A DNA stretch of 64,000 nt from UBA8079 sp049601915 (GTDB taxonomy: Bacteria; Pseudomonadota; Alphaproteobacteria; UBA6615), in assembly GCA_049601915.1 (NCBI GenBank), contig JBMYRB010000001.1, positions 620,001 through 684,000 of the forward strand, given 5' to 3'. The notes under the pieces are model-generated. The model searched no databases and was not told where the DNA came from. It saw only the letters and a list, made by a program, of their open reading frames with translations. Below, piece by piece: positions 1-7,881 of this stretch. The position numbers and the translations under genes are program-made. Numbering within the stretch: the first letter of the stretch is position 1; every line of letters starts with the position of its first letter.

Positions 1-1
1 A

Positions 2-1237
2 CATCTTGGGCGGGCGCTGCGGGACTGCGGTCATGGCGTGATGCGGATCAACCAGTGTGGTGGCGACCGTGCCTTCTGGCCTGTTGGGGACGCGACGACG
101 GATTTTCGTGGTCGGTTAAGCGAATTTGGTGCGTTCGTGGGTGAATTCATCGACGCCAACCGTATCACCGATCTCATACTCTACAATGATTGTCGGCCCG
201 CCCATCGGATGGCGATTAAGGCTTCTCGGCATAGTGGCGTCGTGGTCCACATCTTCGAAGAGGGGTATTTGCGGCCCGCATGGATAACGCTGGAGCGCGG
301 AGGGTTGAATGGGTACACGCGACTGCCTGACGACCCGAACTGGTACCGTGCACGTGCACGGTCGTTACCACCGTTCCGCGCGCCGTGGTTTGGCGAATAC
401 GGAATGAAGAACCGAGTCCTTTATGATTTTCGTTGGCAGATTGGCAATTATTTTTGGTTCTTCCGCTACCCGCATTATCGGACGCACCGCCCCTATCCGA
501 TCTGGGTCGAGTATGCTTCCTGGCTGACGCGGCTTTACAAGATGCGGCGGGGGGGGGAAGAGGCCGACCAGATCGTCGCTGATCTTGCGGCAAGCGGGCG
601 GTCGTATGTGCTGTTTCCGCTGCAGCTCGACACGGACAGCCAGGTACGCATCCACTCACCTTTCGGGCGACTCGTCCCGGCGATCCGTGCGGTCATCTCC
701 GACTTCGCCCGAAATGCCCCGCTGGACATGACGCTGGTCATCAAGAACCATCCGCTCGACAATGGTTTGGTCGCTTTTCAGCGAGCCGCCGAACAGCAGG
801 CCGCCGATCTGGGTGTGGCCGACCGGGTGATTTACATAGATGGCGGTGATCTTGACATGCTTATTGGGCACGCACGCGGCGTGGTGAATATTAACAGCAC
901 GGTCGGCCTGTCAGCGCTATGCGCCGGCGCACCGGTCATCGCACTCGGCAAGGCCGTTTACGACATTGCGGGGCTGACCCATCATGGTCCGCTGGCGACC
1001 TTCTGGGGCGATCCGGCGCGGCCCGACGAAGCACTGCTCAAGGACTTTCTCGCGGTGCTTGCCGATTGCGCCATGATACCCGGCAGCTTTTATACTGAGG
1101 ACGGCGCGTCTGTTGCTGCCGACCATGCGCTGAAACGGATCCTTTCCGCTGAAGACCCGCTTGAGGGGTTCCACCCCGGGCATCGTCGTTTCGTCTCGCG
1201 CATCCATGGCTGGGACGTTGTTTCCGATGCGGTCTAA
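2..1237 (+). CDS. kpsS: Capsule polysaccharide export/Kdo-transferase protein KpsS, 5'-partial
   Basis: The frame is open from the first complete codon at base 2, so the true start lies left of the window; the GTG at 38 is internal. The residues before and after it (HLGRALRDCGHGVMRINQCGG) fit the N-terminal Capsule_synth (PF05159) pattern in which a glycine-rich strand is followed by RIN and GGD. Later family features are KNHPLDNG and a STVGLSAL segment near the nucleotide-sugar site. Family members are cytoplasmic transferases that start the poly-Kdo linker of lipid-anchored group 2-type capsules. An SDR gene and a sulfatase-like membrane protein follow on the same strand. GC content looks lower than in the housekeeping genes, as is common for capsule loci. 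Family assignment is firm; the linkage chemistry is inferred. Confidence 0.85.
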   Translation, partial: HLGRALRDCGHGVMRINQCGGDRAFWPVGDATTDFRGRLSEFGAFVGEFIDANRITDLILYNDCRPAHRMAIKASRHSGVVVHIFEEGYLRPAWITLERGGLNGYTRLPDDPNWYRARARSLPPFRAPWFGEYGMKNRVLYDFRWQIGNYFWFFRYPHYRTHRPYPIWVEYASWLTRLYKMRRGGEEADQIVADLAASGRSYVLFPLQLDTDSQVRIHSPFGRLVPAIRAVISDFARNAPLDMTLVIKNHPLDNGLVAFQRAAEQQAADLGVADRVIYIDGGDLDMLIGHARGVVNINSTVGLSALCAGAPVIALGKAVYDIAGLTHHGPLATFWGDPARPDEALLKDFLAVLADCAMIPGSFYTEDGASVAADHALKRILSAEDPLEGFHPGHRRFVSRIHGWDVVSDAV

Positions 1238-2030
1238 AATCCGGCGCCTATCGCCCAGGACGCTGGTGATCACTGGCGCGTCACGGGGAATCGGCGCCGC
1301 GCTGGCGACATCTTATGCCGAGGTGGGGCGTAGCCTTCTGCTGATAGCGCGCGACGCGCAGAAGCTCGACGCCGTGGCCGCGACGTGCCGCGCGCGGGGC
1401 GCCGAGGTGGAGACCGCTATGGTCGATGTACGCGACCCGGCGGCGATGATGGACTGCATTCGCCGCTTCGATGACAGGCATCCGGTTGATCTCGTGATCG
1501 CCAATGCCGGGGTCTCCAGCAGCATAGGCGCGGACGGCAGCCCGGAGCCGCCGGCGCTGGCGCAGACCACGTTCGACGTCAATCTGGGCGGCGCGATCAA
1601 CTCAATCAGTCCGCTGATCGAGCCAATGTGCCAGCGCGGCGGCGGGCAAATCGCGGTTATCTGCTCGCTCGCTGCGCTTTACCCTTTTCCCAACACGCCG
1701 TCCTACAGCGCCAGCAAGGTCGCGCTGGCCACTTGGGCGCGGGCGGTCGGGCTCGCCCATAGCGATGACGGTATCCGTGTCACGGTCATCTATCCGGGCT
1801 TTGTCGAGACGGATATGAGCGCCAGAGTTATCGGCCCGCGGCCGATGATTGAGGAGGCGACCAAGGCGGCGGCGCGCATCCGAAGGGCGCTGAGACGAGG
1901 CCGAAATACGATTGCGTTTCCGTTTCGGCTCAGATTGTACATAGCATGCCTGCGCATGGTTCCGTACGATTTGGCAAAATTCTGTTTAAAGCCTTCCGCT
2001 TACACCGTCCGACGTAAGGATCAACCCTAG
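1227..2030 (+). CDS. Short-chain dehydrogenase/reductase in capsule locus
   Basis: A classical SDR of about 267 residues. It has the N-terminal Rossmann motif TGASRGIG, the structural NAG motif (IANAGV) and the catalytic Ser and Tyr-x-x-x-Lys (YSASK). The ATG at 1227 overlaps the end of the kpsS frame by 11 bases; the ATG at 1206 is an alternative, and neither has a strong ribosome-binding site. The substrate cannot be read from sequence. The order KpsS-like, SDR, sulfatase-like recalls wcbO-wcbP-wcbQ of the Burkholderia pseudomallei capsule locus (from memory), so a role in capsule or lipid-anchor modification is inferred. The C-terminal 40 residues are basic with a hydrophobic stretch, suggesting loose membrane association. 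Confidence 0.8.
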   Translation: MRSKIRRLSPRTLVITGASRGIGAALATSYAEVGRSLLLIARDAQKLDAVAATCRARGAEVETAMVDVRDPAAMMDCIRRFDDRHPVDLVIANAGVSSSIGADGSPEPPALAQTTFDVNLGGAINSISPLIEPMCQRGGGQIAVICSLAALYPFPNTPSYSASKVALATWARAVGLAHSDDGIRVTVIYPGFVETDMSARVIGPRPMIEEATKAAARIRRALRRGRNTIAFPFRLRLYIACLRMVPYDLAKFCLKPSAYTVRRKDQP

Positions 2031-2126
2031 TCTGCTTATGATTTCCCGGAGCGTGCGCCCTCGAGGCAATGTCCGCTTCACCCTGAAGATTCTGGCCTGT
2101 TAAGATAAAAACAAGCGATCCCGTTG

Positions 2127-3758
2127 ATGTTCAGTTTAATCTACTCGTTAATCTTCACCGCCGTGGCGCTATTTCTGTTGGAGCGGATGGTGATAGTTCA
2201 CAATAAGCCGCGCACGTACCGCTTGCGGCGGGGGTTGCTTTCGGTTGTTCCCCATCTCGTATTGTATCTCACACTTTTGATGCTGACCTACCGGCCGTTT
2301 TTCGCCGGTAGTGCAGTGATCGCGATCTTCGCCACGATCGTGATGCTGAACAATGCAAAATTCCGGACTCTACGCGAGCCCCTCGTCTACGCGGATTTTG
2401 CGCTGATGACCGAGCTCGTGCGCCATCCCGCGCTCTACATCAAGTATATCGGGGTCTGGCGGATCGTGCTTGGCAGCGTTCTCATGGCTTCACTGATCGG
2501 TGGAAGTTGGGTTTTGGATCAGCCCTTGATTGATCGCGTTAGGCCCTTCGATTGGCTGCCAACCGCAGTTTATATAGGTATGGTTTCAGGGCTGCTCTAT
2601 GCGATCGTGTGGGGGCCGCTCCGGGGCGTCATTATGAACCTGCTGAAGCAGTATGGCCCAACACTTGACCTGTCGAGAGACATCTCGAGCCTATCCATGC
2701 TGGTTTGTCTGATCTGCTATTTCTTCCTGACCGACTTGCCAGCCCCCAAGATCCGCAAGCGGCATCTGGCGATGGTAGAGCGTGATATACGGACTAGAAC
2801 CGGGCACCGGTTACGGCTTAGGCCACCCCCGATCGAAGAGCTGCTGCCGTCGGTTCTGCCCCACATCGTCGTAATGCAGAACGAATCTTTTTTTGATGCC
2901 AGACGCCTCGGCGAGGCCGTACCAGATGATCTGTTGAGCGCCTTCGACGCACTTTGCGGAGAAGCGCGCTTTCGCGGCCAGTTGAAGGTACCCGCCTGGG
3001 GGGCGAATACGATGCGTACCGAGCATGCTTTTCTGACCGGCCTGCCCAACGAAGCAATGGGAAGCCACCGGTTCAACCCCTATCGTCAGTCGGCGCTTGT
3101 GCCAACATGGTCAATCATCCACGTCCTGAATCTGCTAGGCTATGAAGGGATTTGTGTCCATCCTTTTGACCCGGCCTTCTTCGGTCGCGACAAGGTGTTT
3201 CCGAATCTGGGGTTCTCGCAATTTTTGGGAATCGGAGAGTTCGAGGGCGCTGAACGTTTTGGCCCCTACGTCTCGGACGTCGCCGTGTCGGAGAAGGTTG
3301 CAGAGGTTTTGGAAAAGGCGGAGCGGCCGACCTTTGTTTTCGCCATAACCATGGAAAACCACGGCAACTGGTTACCGGGCCGGCTTGACAATGATACTCC
3401 GCCGGAAGCGGGGCCGGAACAGCCATTTGAATCTCAGGAGTTCGGCTACTATTTGCGTCATCTGCGCAATGCGGACAGGTCGCTCAGCACAGTTGCCGAG
3501 GCGCTTCACGAGGGCGAGCGTCCTGGCATATTTTGCTTGTACGGGGACCACCTGCCGAGTTTCCCGGAAGTATTTCGGGCCGCGGAATTCGACGAATCGG
3601 AAACCGACTACCTCGTCTGGGCGACAACGCTGGGCGCTAGTGTCAACGCGGACGTCGCCGTGGAAAGCCTCGGTCAACTCGTTATACAGTCAATGCTTTC
3701 TATAAATCTGTCTGAGGTCTCGTTGCCGCAAGTCGAGCCGACGGCAGTGTCAGACTAA
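2127..3758 (+). CDS. Membrane-anchored sulfatase/LtaS-type phosphotransferase-like protein
   Basis: A 543-residue protein starting at the ATG at 2127, directly after an in-frame TTG. The first 205 residues form about six hydrophobic segments (near 2-22, 34-55, 58-75, 112-132, 145-165 and 185-203). A soluble alkaline-phosphatase/sulfatase-fold domain follows. Visible landmarks are QNESFFD (metal-binding Glu near 253), GANTMRTEH with Thr295 in the nucleophile position, and GDHLP (Asp474, His475). This layout matches LtaS/MdoB-like enzymes that move phosphoglycerol-type groups outside the membrane, and sulfatase-like capsule proteins. Its position after kpsS and the SDR suggests it decorates the capsule or its lipid anchor. 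The reaction is not established. Confidence 0.72.
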   Translation: MFSLIYSLIFTAVALFLLERMVIVHNKPRTYRLRRGLLSVVPHLVLYLTLLMLTYRPFFAGSAVIAIFATIVMLNNAKFRTLREPLVYADFALMTELVRHPALYIKYIGVWRIVLGSVLMASLIGGSWVLDQPLIDRVRPFDWLPTAVYIGMVSGLLYAIVWGPLRGVIMNLLKQYGPTLDLSRDISSLSMLVCLICYFFLTDLPAPKIRKRHLAMVERDIRTRTGHRLRLRPPPIEELLPSVLPHIVVMQNESFFDARRLGEAVPDDLLSAFDALCGEARFRGQLKVPAWGANTMRTEHAFLTGLPNEAMGSHRFNPYRQSALVPTWSIIHVLNLLGYEGICVHPFDPAFFGRDKVFPNLGFSQFLGIGEFEGAERFGPYVSDVAVSEKVAEVLEKAERPTFVFAITMENHGNWLPGRLDNDTPPEAGPEQPFESQEFGYYLRHLRNADRSLSTVAEALHEGERPGIFCLYGDHLPSFPEVFRAAEFDESETDYLVWATTLGASVNADVAVESLGQLVIQSMLSINLSEVSLPQVEPTAVSD

Positions 3759-3958
3759 ACCGGCTTGATTGGAGCCGGGACTGTCCGTCGCCTTGGCGGA
3801 TGAAAAATCTGTTCCGCTATTTCAAATAGTCGTCCGGGATCGTTAGATAAAAGATTGATAAATACCTGCTTCAGACGTAACGGGTATGCTTTCAGAGCAG
3901 GGGGTGAACCAATTCCTTGCAGGGTAATCTTGCCTCCTTCTGCTTTGAGGAGGATCAT
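3755..3958 (-). pseudogene. Possible histidine-kinase fragment in the 3759-4115 gap
   Basis: A 67-codon minus-strand frame contains PLRLKQVFINLLSND. This closely resembles the segment leading into the N box of sensor kinase ATPase domains (DPxRLxQVLxNLLSNA). The match stops right after LLSND, the rest is unrelated, and there is no G box or dimerisation domain. I read it as a relic of a kinase gene, not a working protein. The rest of the gap (3959-4115) holds only a 34-codon open frame at 4010-4114, for which I see no support. Alternatively the match is chance. Confidence 0.35.
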
Positions 3959-4115
3959 TTGCCTTAACGTGATCTGTACCCACTTCGGTAATGGCTAATA
4001 GGCCAAAAAATGATTGAGAATTGCAATTTCCACCCGACGCTGTTTACCCACATCGCCAAGCGCGACGACCCGGAAGCCGGCAAAACTAGCGTCTCGACGG
4101 TCCTGATCCCCTAAT

Positions 4116-4937
4116 ATGAAGATCGCGGAGGCCCTGAGAAAAATTGGTTCGGAAGTTCACCGCGAGGTGCCCCTGCCGAAATCGCGGAATCTCGTCATGG
4201 ATTTTGTATACGAGGGCCGGCGCAAAAATCTCTTCCACATCGTCTTCGACGCCGACATCGACGCCTTTATGAAGCTCAAGGCGCAGGCCAAAAAGGACGA
4301 CAGCACCTGTCCGTCGGTGACCCCTTACGTGGCGAGCTGTTTCGCACAAGCCGTTGCCGAATCTCCGGAAGTACAGGCGTATCGTGGCGGGTTCGGGCGT
4401 AAGCTTGTGATCTTTGATGACGTCGATGTGGTGTTCATCGTCGAAAAAAAGGTCGAAGGCCGGGACATGGCCTGGACCCATACCATCCGAGCCTGCAACG
4501 AAAAATCGCCCGGCGAACTCAACGACATCCTTAAGCGCGTTAAGTCCGAGCCACCGGAGAGCACATCGCGCTGGCTGTTCTTGTCGTGGGTGATGCGTCA
4601 GCCCCGGTTCATTCGGCGCTTGCTGTGGGTCTTGCCGAGGCACAATCCATTCTTAATGAAATACATGCTCGGCACCGTGGTCGTCACGTCGGTGGGTATG
4701 TTTACTGAAGGGAGCTTGGCTCTTTTTCCGGTCTCACCGCTGATGACGTTGGCCATCGGCGGCATCGTTAAAAAACCCGTTCCTAAAGGCAGCGGCTGGG
4801 CGAAGCGAGACCACATCACCCTGACGTTGTGCGTCGATCACGATGTGGTAGATGGTGCACCGCTAGTGCGCTTTGCCGACGCATTCAAGGCCAAGCTCGC
4901 CGATCCACAGGGTGTCTTGTCCCAGACTGACGCCTAG
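4116..4937 (+). CDS. Stand-alone E2-type (CAT-fold) acyltransferase domain protein
   Basis: A 273-residue protein that resembles only the catalytic domain of 2-oxoacid dehydrogenase E2 subunits. The C-terminal DHDVVDG (catalytic His242, Asp246) is the E2 signature, normally DHRVVDG. There is no lipoyl domain and no peripheral-subunit-binding domain, and no E1 or E3 gene nearby, so it is unlikely to belong to a 2-oxoacid dehydrogenase complex. A central stretch (about residues 145-195) is basic and hydrophobic, which could mean membrane contact. It lies between the capsule genes and a convergent P450 gene. A CoA-dependent acyl transfer to a lipid, glycan or small molecule is an inference; donor and acceptor are unknown. 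Confidence 0.75.
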   Translation: MKIAEALRKIGSEVHREVPLPKSRNLVMDFVYEGRRKNLFHIVFDADIDAFMKLKAQAKKDDSTCPSVTPYVASCFAQAVAESPEVQAYRGGFGRKLVIFDDVDVVFIVEKKVEGRDMAWTHTIRACNEKSPGELNDILKRVKSEPPESTSRWLFLSWVMRQPRFIRRLLWVLPRHNPFLMKYMLGTVVVTSVGMFTEGSLALFPVSPLMTLAIGGIVKKPVPKGSGWAKRDHITLTLCVDHDVVDGAPLVRFADAFKAKLADPQGVLSQTDA

Positions 4938-5065
4938 GCCTAAGCCGGTGATTCAGTCTCCTCAACTGCCCCGTCGGTCAAGGCGATCGTGAGAGGCGCG
5001 GAGCATGTGGTGTGTTGACCAATCGAAATGGTCTCCCATGCGTTCGCGGAAAGGTCGGGAGAGTA

Positions 5066-6424
5066 TCATCGCCGGCGCTCGAGCCGCATCGGTAGGCCGC
5101 CCTTGGGCCTGAGTGTCAGCCGGCATTCGATCTCCACGTGATGATCTTGTGCCGATATAAGGCGGAAGTTCTTGGCCAAGGTGGCAAGGATCAGCACCGC
5201 TTCGACTAACCCAAAGCGCGCGCCGAGGCAGACGCGGGGGCCGCCGGAGAAGGGGATATAGGCGAACTTCGGCGGATTCTCGCGGCTCTCAGGCAGAAAG
5301 CGTTCGGGAATGAAGGCGTCCGGATCGCGCCAATAGGCCTTATGGCGATGCACCAGCCAAGGTGCAACTATGATGATGTCGCCTTTACGCACGGATCTGC
5401 CGCGCAGCGTGTCTGCGCTTTTGGCCTCGCGTGAGAGAATCGGAACCGGCGGGTATAGGCGGAGCGTTTCCTCAATGATCGCGCGGGCGTATGGCAGGCG
5501 CGGGAAATCCTCCAGCGTCGCAGAACGGCAAGCGAGAACTGTGTCGACTTCCTGGTGCAGGCGAGCTTCCACGTCTGGGCGCATCGCGATCAGGTACCAG
5601 GCCCAGGCAAGCGCATTGGCGGTGGTCTCGTGGCCAGCCATAAACAGCACCATCGCCTCGTTGCGCACAGCGGCGACAGGATCGTCCTCTAGGCACTCCG
5701 CGTTGCTCAGCAACATAGCGGCGAGGCGCATGTTTTCCCCATCTGCGCCCGCGCGTGAGAGGATCAGGTCCACCATCGACTGTACTTCATCGGCAGCGTT
5801 GCGCGCGCGGCGGCCGGGGCGCAGCTGAAGCCATGCTGGACCACCAAGCGTGGCAAGCAGGTCCATCTGCTCAATGACAGCCTGGTAGTCGGAAAAGCCG
5901 CGCACAATGCGCATGGCCTCCGCTTGCGAGATGCCGTCGCCGAAAACCGTTCGGCCGATAATCCTGGCGGTCAGGACTGCCATTTCGGAGAGCGCGTCAA
6001 TCGTTGTACCGTCGGCTAGTTCGCGCCAGCTTTTGGCGGTTTCCTCTGCACAGGCGACCATCATCGGCGCGTAGTTTGGTAGTTGCGCAGCTGCAATTGC
6101 CGGGGTGACCATTGCGCGTCGCCGGCGCCACACCTCGCCATCACTGACAAAGAGCCCGTCGCCAAGCAGCGGGGCGAGGGCCTTCCGCATCTGTAGGCTT
6201 TTGGAGTCGTAGTTTTCATAATTGTCGAGCAAGATGCGTTTGATTACGTCAACCCCATTACACACCAGAATTTTCCGTGAGGGCAGCCTAACCGACATTA
6301 TGGACCTCTCGAACGCCCCCTCATGCCATACGGAGAGCAAATTTCGGCGCGCCCGCATCAACGCGATCAGTGGATTGAGCGGGCGGCGCGGGCGCGGTGG
6401 CATCGGTGGCGTGTATAAACTCAA
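5066..6424 (-). CDS. Cytochrome P450
   Basis: A 452-residue soluble P450. The I-helix oxygen-binding motif is AGHETT, the K-helix ExxR is in EETLRLYPP, the PERF-type motif is FIPERFLPE, and the haem loop FSGGPRVCLGARFG places the thiolate at Cys399. The style of these motifs (ETLRLYPP, PERF, FSGGPR) is that of bacterial P450s related to the CYP102/fatty-acid-hydroxylase side. There is no reductase fusion, so it needs separate electron-transfer partners, which are not encoded nearby. It is convergent with the E2-like acyltransferase, and debris of an NAD-dependent epimerase lies just upstream on the same strand. The substrate is unknown; a lipid or secondary metabolite is plausible. Confidence 0.9.
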   Translation of the reverse strand: MSLYTPPMPPRPRRPLNPLIALMRARRNLLSVWHEGAFERSIMSVRLPSRKILVCNGVDVIKRILLDNYENYDSKSLQMRKALAPLLGDGLFVSDGEVWRRRRAMVTPAIAAAQLPNYAPMMVACAEETAKSWRELADGTTIDALSEMAVLTARIIGRTVFGDGISQAEAMRIVRGFSDYQAVIEQMDLLATLGGPAWLQLRPGRRARNAADEVQSMVDLILSRAGADGENMRLAAMLLSNAECLEDDPVAAVRNEAMVLFMAGHETTANALAWAWYLIAMRPDVEARLHQEVDTVLACRSATLEDFPRLPYARAIIEETLRLYPPVPILSREAKSADTLRGRSVRKGDIIIVAPWLVHRHKAYWRDPDAFIPERFLPESRENPPKFAYIPFSGGPRVCLGARFGLVEAVLILATLAKNFRLISAQDHHVEIECRLTLRPKGGLPMRLERRR

Positions 6425-6497
6425 GTCCTGGCTCCTATATGGCTCAACAAAGGCAAGCCTCCTGCGAGGATAGGCCGAAAGTACTCCTCAATCGCTC

Positions 6498-6746
6498 TCA
6501 ATGAATAGCTTTAGACCAGTCGACATATTTTGCTCCGGACCGATGACCAGCCCATTTAGGTGCTTGAAAGACTGTTGTGTCTTTCTTCAGTTGCACAACA
6601 GATTCCTCTGACGAGGTGGGGCGTACCAATGCCGATGTTTTGATGCCGCAGGAGGCCTGCCGTCCACAGAGGTGTCCGCCGAGAAACCCGGTAGCTCCTG
6701 TCACGAGGGCAGATGAAAACTTCGGCGCTGTCCGTTCGGTACTCAT
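6498..6746 (-). pseudogene. Truncated NAD-dependent epimerase/dehydratase (5' end only)
   Basis: The start is intact (ATG at 6746) and the first 45 residues carry a canonical extended-SDR nucleotide-binding site, ALVTGATGFLGGHL, followed by SALVRPTSS at the end of the second strand. Family members run to about 300-350 residues, but here the homology stops near residue 50, the tail is unrelated, and the frame ends at 82 codons. The catalytic YxxxK is absent, so it cannot be an active enzyme. Its ATG overlaps the stop of the fragment upstream (ATGA), which looks like a former operon junction. GC is lower than in the flanking genes. Confidence 0.65.
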
Positions 6747-6889
6747 GCCGTCAGCTTACGTGCTTGCGCGATGAACTCATCGACATCTTCGTAGAATTGG
6801 TGGTTTCTTATCCATCTGATTTCGGTGGTATCGACGACGCGTGATTTGCGCAGCCAAAACGGCTTTCGGGCCACAAGAATCATGTACCA
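6743..6889 (-). pseudogene. C-terminal fragment of an unidentified gene
   Basis: A 48-codon frame without a proper start reads WYMILVARKPFWLRKSRVV and later IRNHQFYEDVDEFI, ending in TGA at 6743-6745. It overlaps the epimerase start by the classic ATGA arrangement, and the composition looks coding. An in-frame stop lies just before its first residue, so the body of the gene is missing. I do not recognise the family. Together with the truncated epimerase it looks like the two ends left after a deletion or rearrangement in a former two-gene operon. Confidence 0.4.
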
Positions 6890-7066
6890 TCAGCTCCAAT
6901 TCCGCCGTCACCAAGGGTTAGCGTCGATGAAGTGGTATAGAGCAAGACTTTACTTGCAGAACCTGAGTAACGACACCTAGTAGGTGCCGACATATGAATG
7001 CATAGGGGCCGCAGCTTCATTTCCGAGCGGCACTCAACCCCGCGTACCACCGCCTGGATCGGCTCC

Positions 7067-7768
7067 CTAGATCGCCACGCCCAAGAGGCTACCAATCAAG
7101 GCGGTGAGGGCCATCGCGAAAGCGCCCCACAGAGTCACGCGCGCCGTAGCGCGGGCCACCGGCGCACCCCCGACTTTGGAGGATACCGCCCCCAGCAGCG
7201 CGAGGCTCGCCAGCGAAGCGACAGACACCACGGTTATAGCCTGGCTCACAGGGGTCAGGGCGACGGCGATCAGCGGCAATCCGGCGCCGACGGAAAACGT
7301 CGCGGCAGAGGTCACGGCGGCCTGCAGAGGTCGTGCGGCGCTGGTGTCATGCATGCCCAACTCGTCGCGGGCGTGGGCACCAAGCGCGTCATGAGCAGTG
7401 AGCTGGATGGCGACCTCCTTGGCCAAGGCCGGCGCCAGCCCGCGGCCCTCATAGACTTCGGCCAGTTCTGCCAACTCCTCTTCCGGCGAGGCCTCCAGCG
7501 CCAGGCGCTCGGTCTCGAGATCCGCGCATTCAGTATCTGATTGGGAGCTGACCGAGACATATTCGCCCGCCGCCATCGCCGTCGCGCCCGCCACCAGCCC
7601 TGCAATACCGGCAATCAGGATGGTCTCCCGGTCCGCAGAGGCCGCCGCGACGCCTACGATCAGGCTCGCCGTCGAAACGATGCCGTCATTCGCGCCCAGC
7701 ACGGCGGCGCGCAACCAGCCGATCCGATGGACGTAATGATGTTCGGTCTCATCATCATGATGGCTCAT
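7067..7768 (-). CDS. VIT1/CCC1-family iron/manganese transporter
   Basis: A 233-residue membrane protein of the VIT family (PF01988). It starts MSHHDDETEHHYVHR at the ATG at 7768, preceded by an AGGGA ribosome-binding site; the open frame further upstream is not conserved-looking. The first transmembrane helix carries the family signature GANDGIVSTASL, the second AGATAMAAGEYVSVSSQ. An acidic cytoplasmic stretch with many Glu residues follows, the metal-binding domain of this family, and two or three more helices complete the C-terminus. Family members export Fe(II) or Mn(II) from the cytoplasm. It is divergent from the P450-thiolase pair. No Fur- or Mur-like box was recognised upstream. Confidence 0.9.
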   Translation of the reverse strand: MSHHDDETEHHYVHRIGWLRAAVLGANDGIVSTASLIVGVAAASADRETILIAGIAGLVAGATAMAAGEYVSVSSQSDTECADLETERLALEASPEEELAELAEVYEGRGLAPALAKEVAIQLTAHDALGAHARDELGMHDTSAARPLQAAVTSAATFSVGAGLPLIAVALTPVSQAITVVSVASLASLALLGAVSSKVGGAPVARATARVTLWGAFAMALTALIGSLLGVAI

Positions 7769-7881
7769 AACAAACTGATCCCTGTTGCTCCGGTGCCGCC
7801 GGCGGCACCTTCCCGTTCTAGTCATAAACCGGCGTTTTGTTTACGGTAACCCTTCGGCCATTGGCATTGTAAGGAGACATC

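Noticed and set aside
4010..4114. 34-codon frame just before the E2-like gene
   Set aside because: No clear ribosome-binding site, no recognised family, and too short to judge.
6890..7095. Minus-strand frame of about 70 codons with a Gly/Ser/Thr-rich end
   Set aside because: No homology recognised; the end is low-complexity and the frame partly overlaps the VIT transporter gene.
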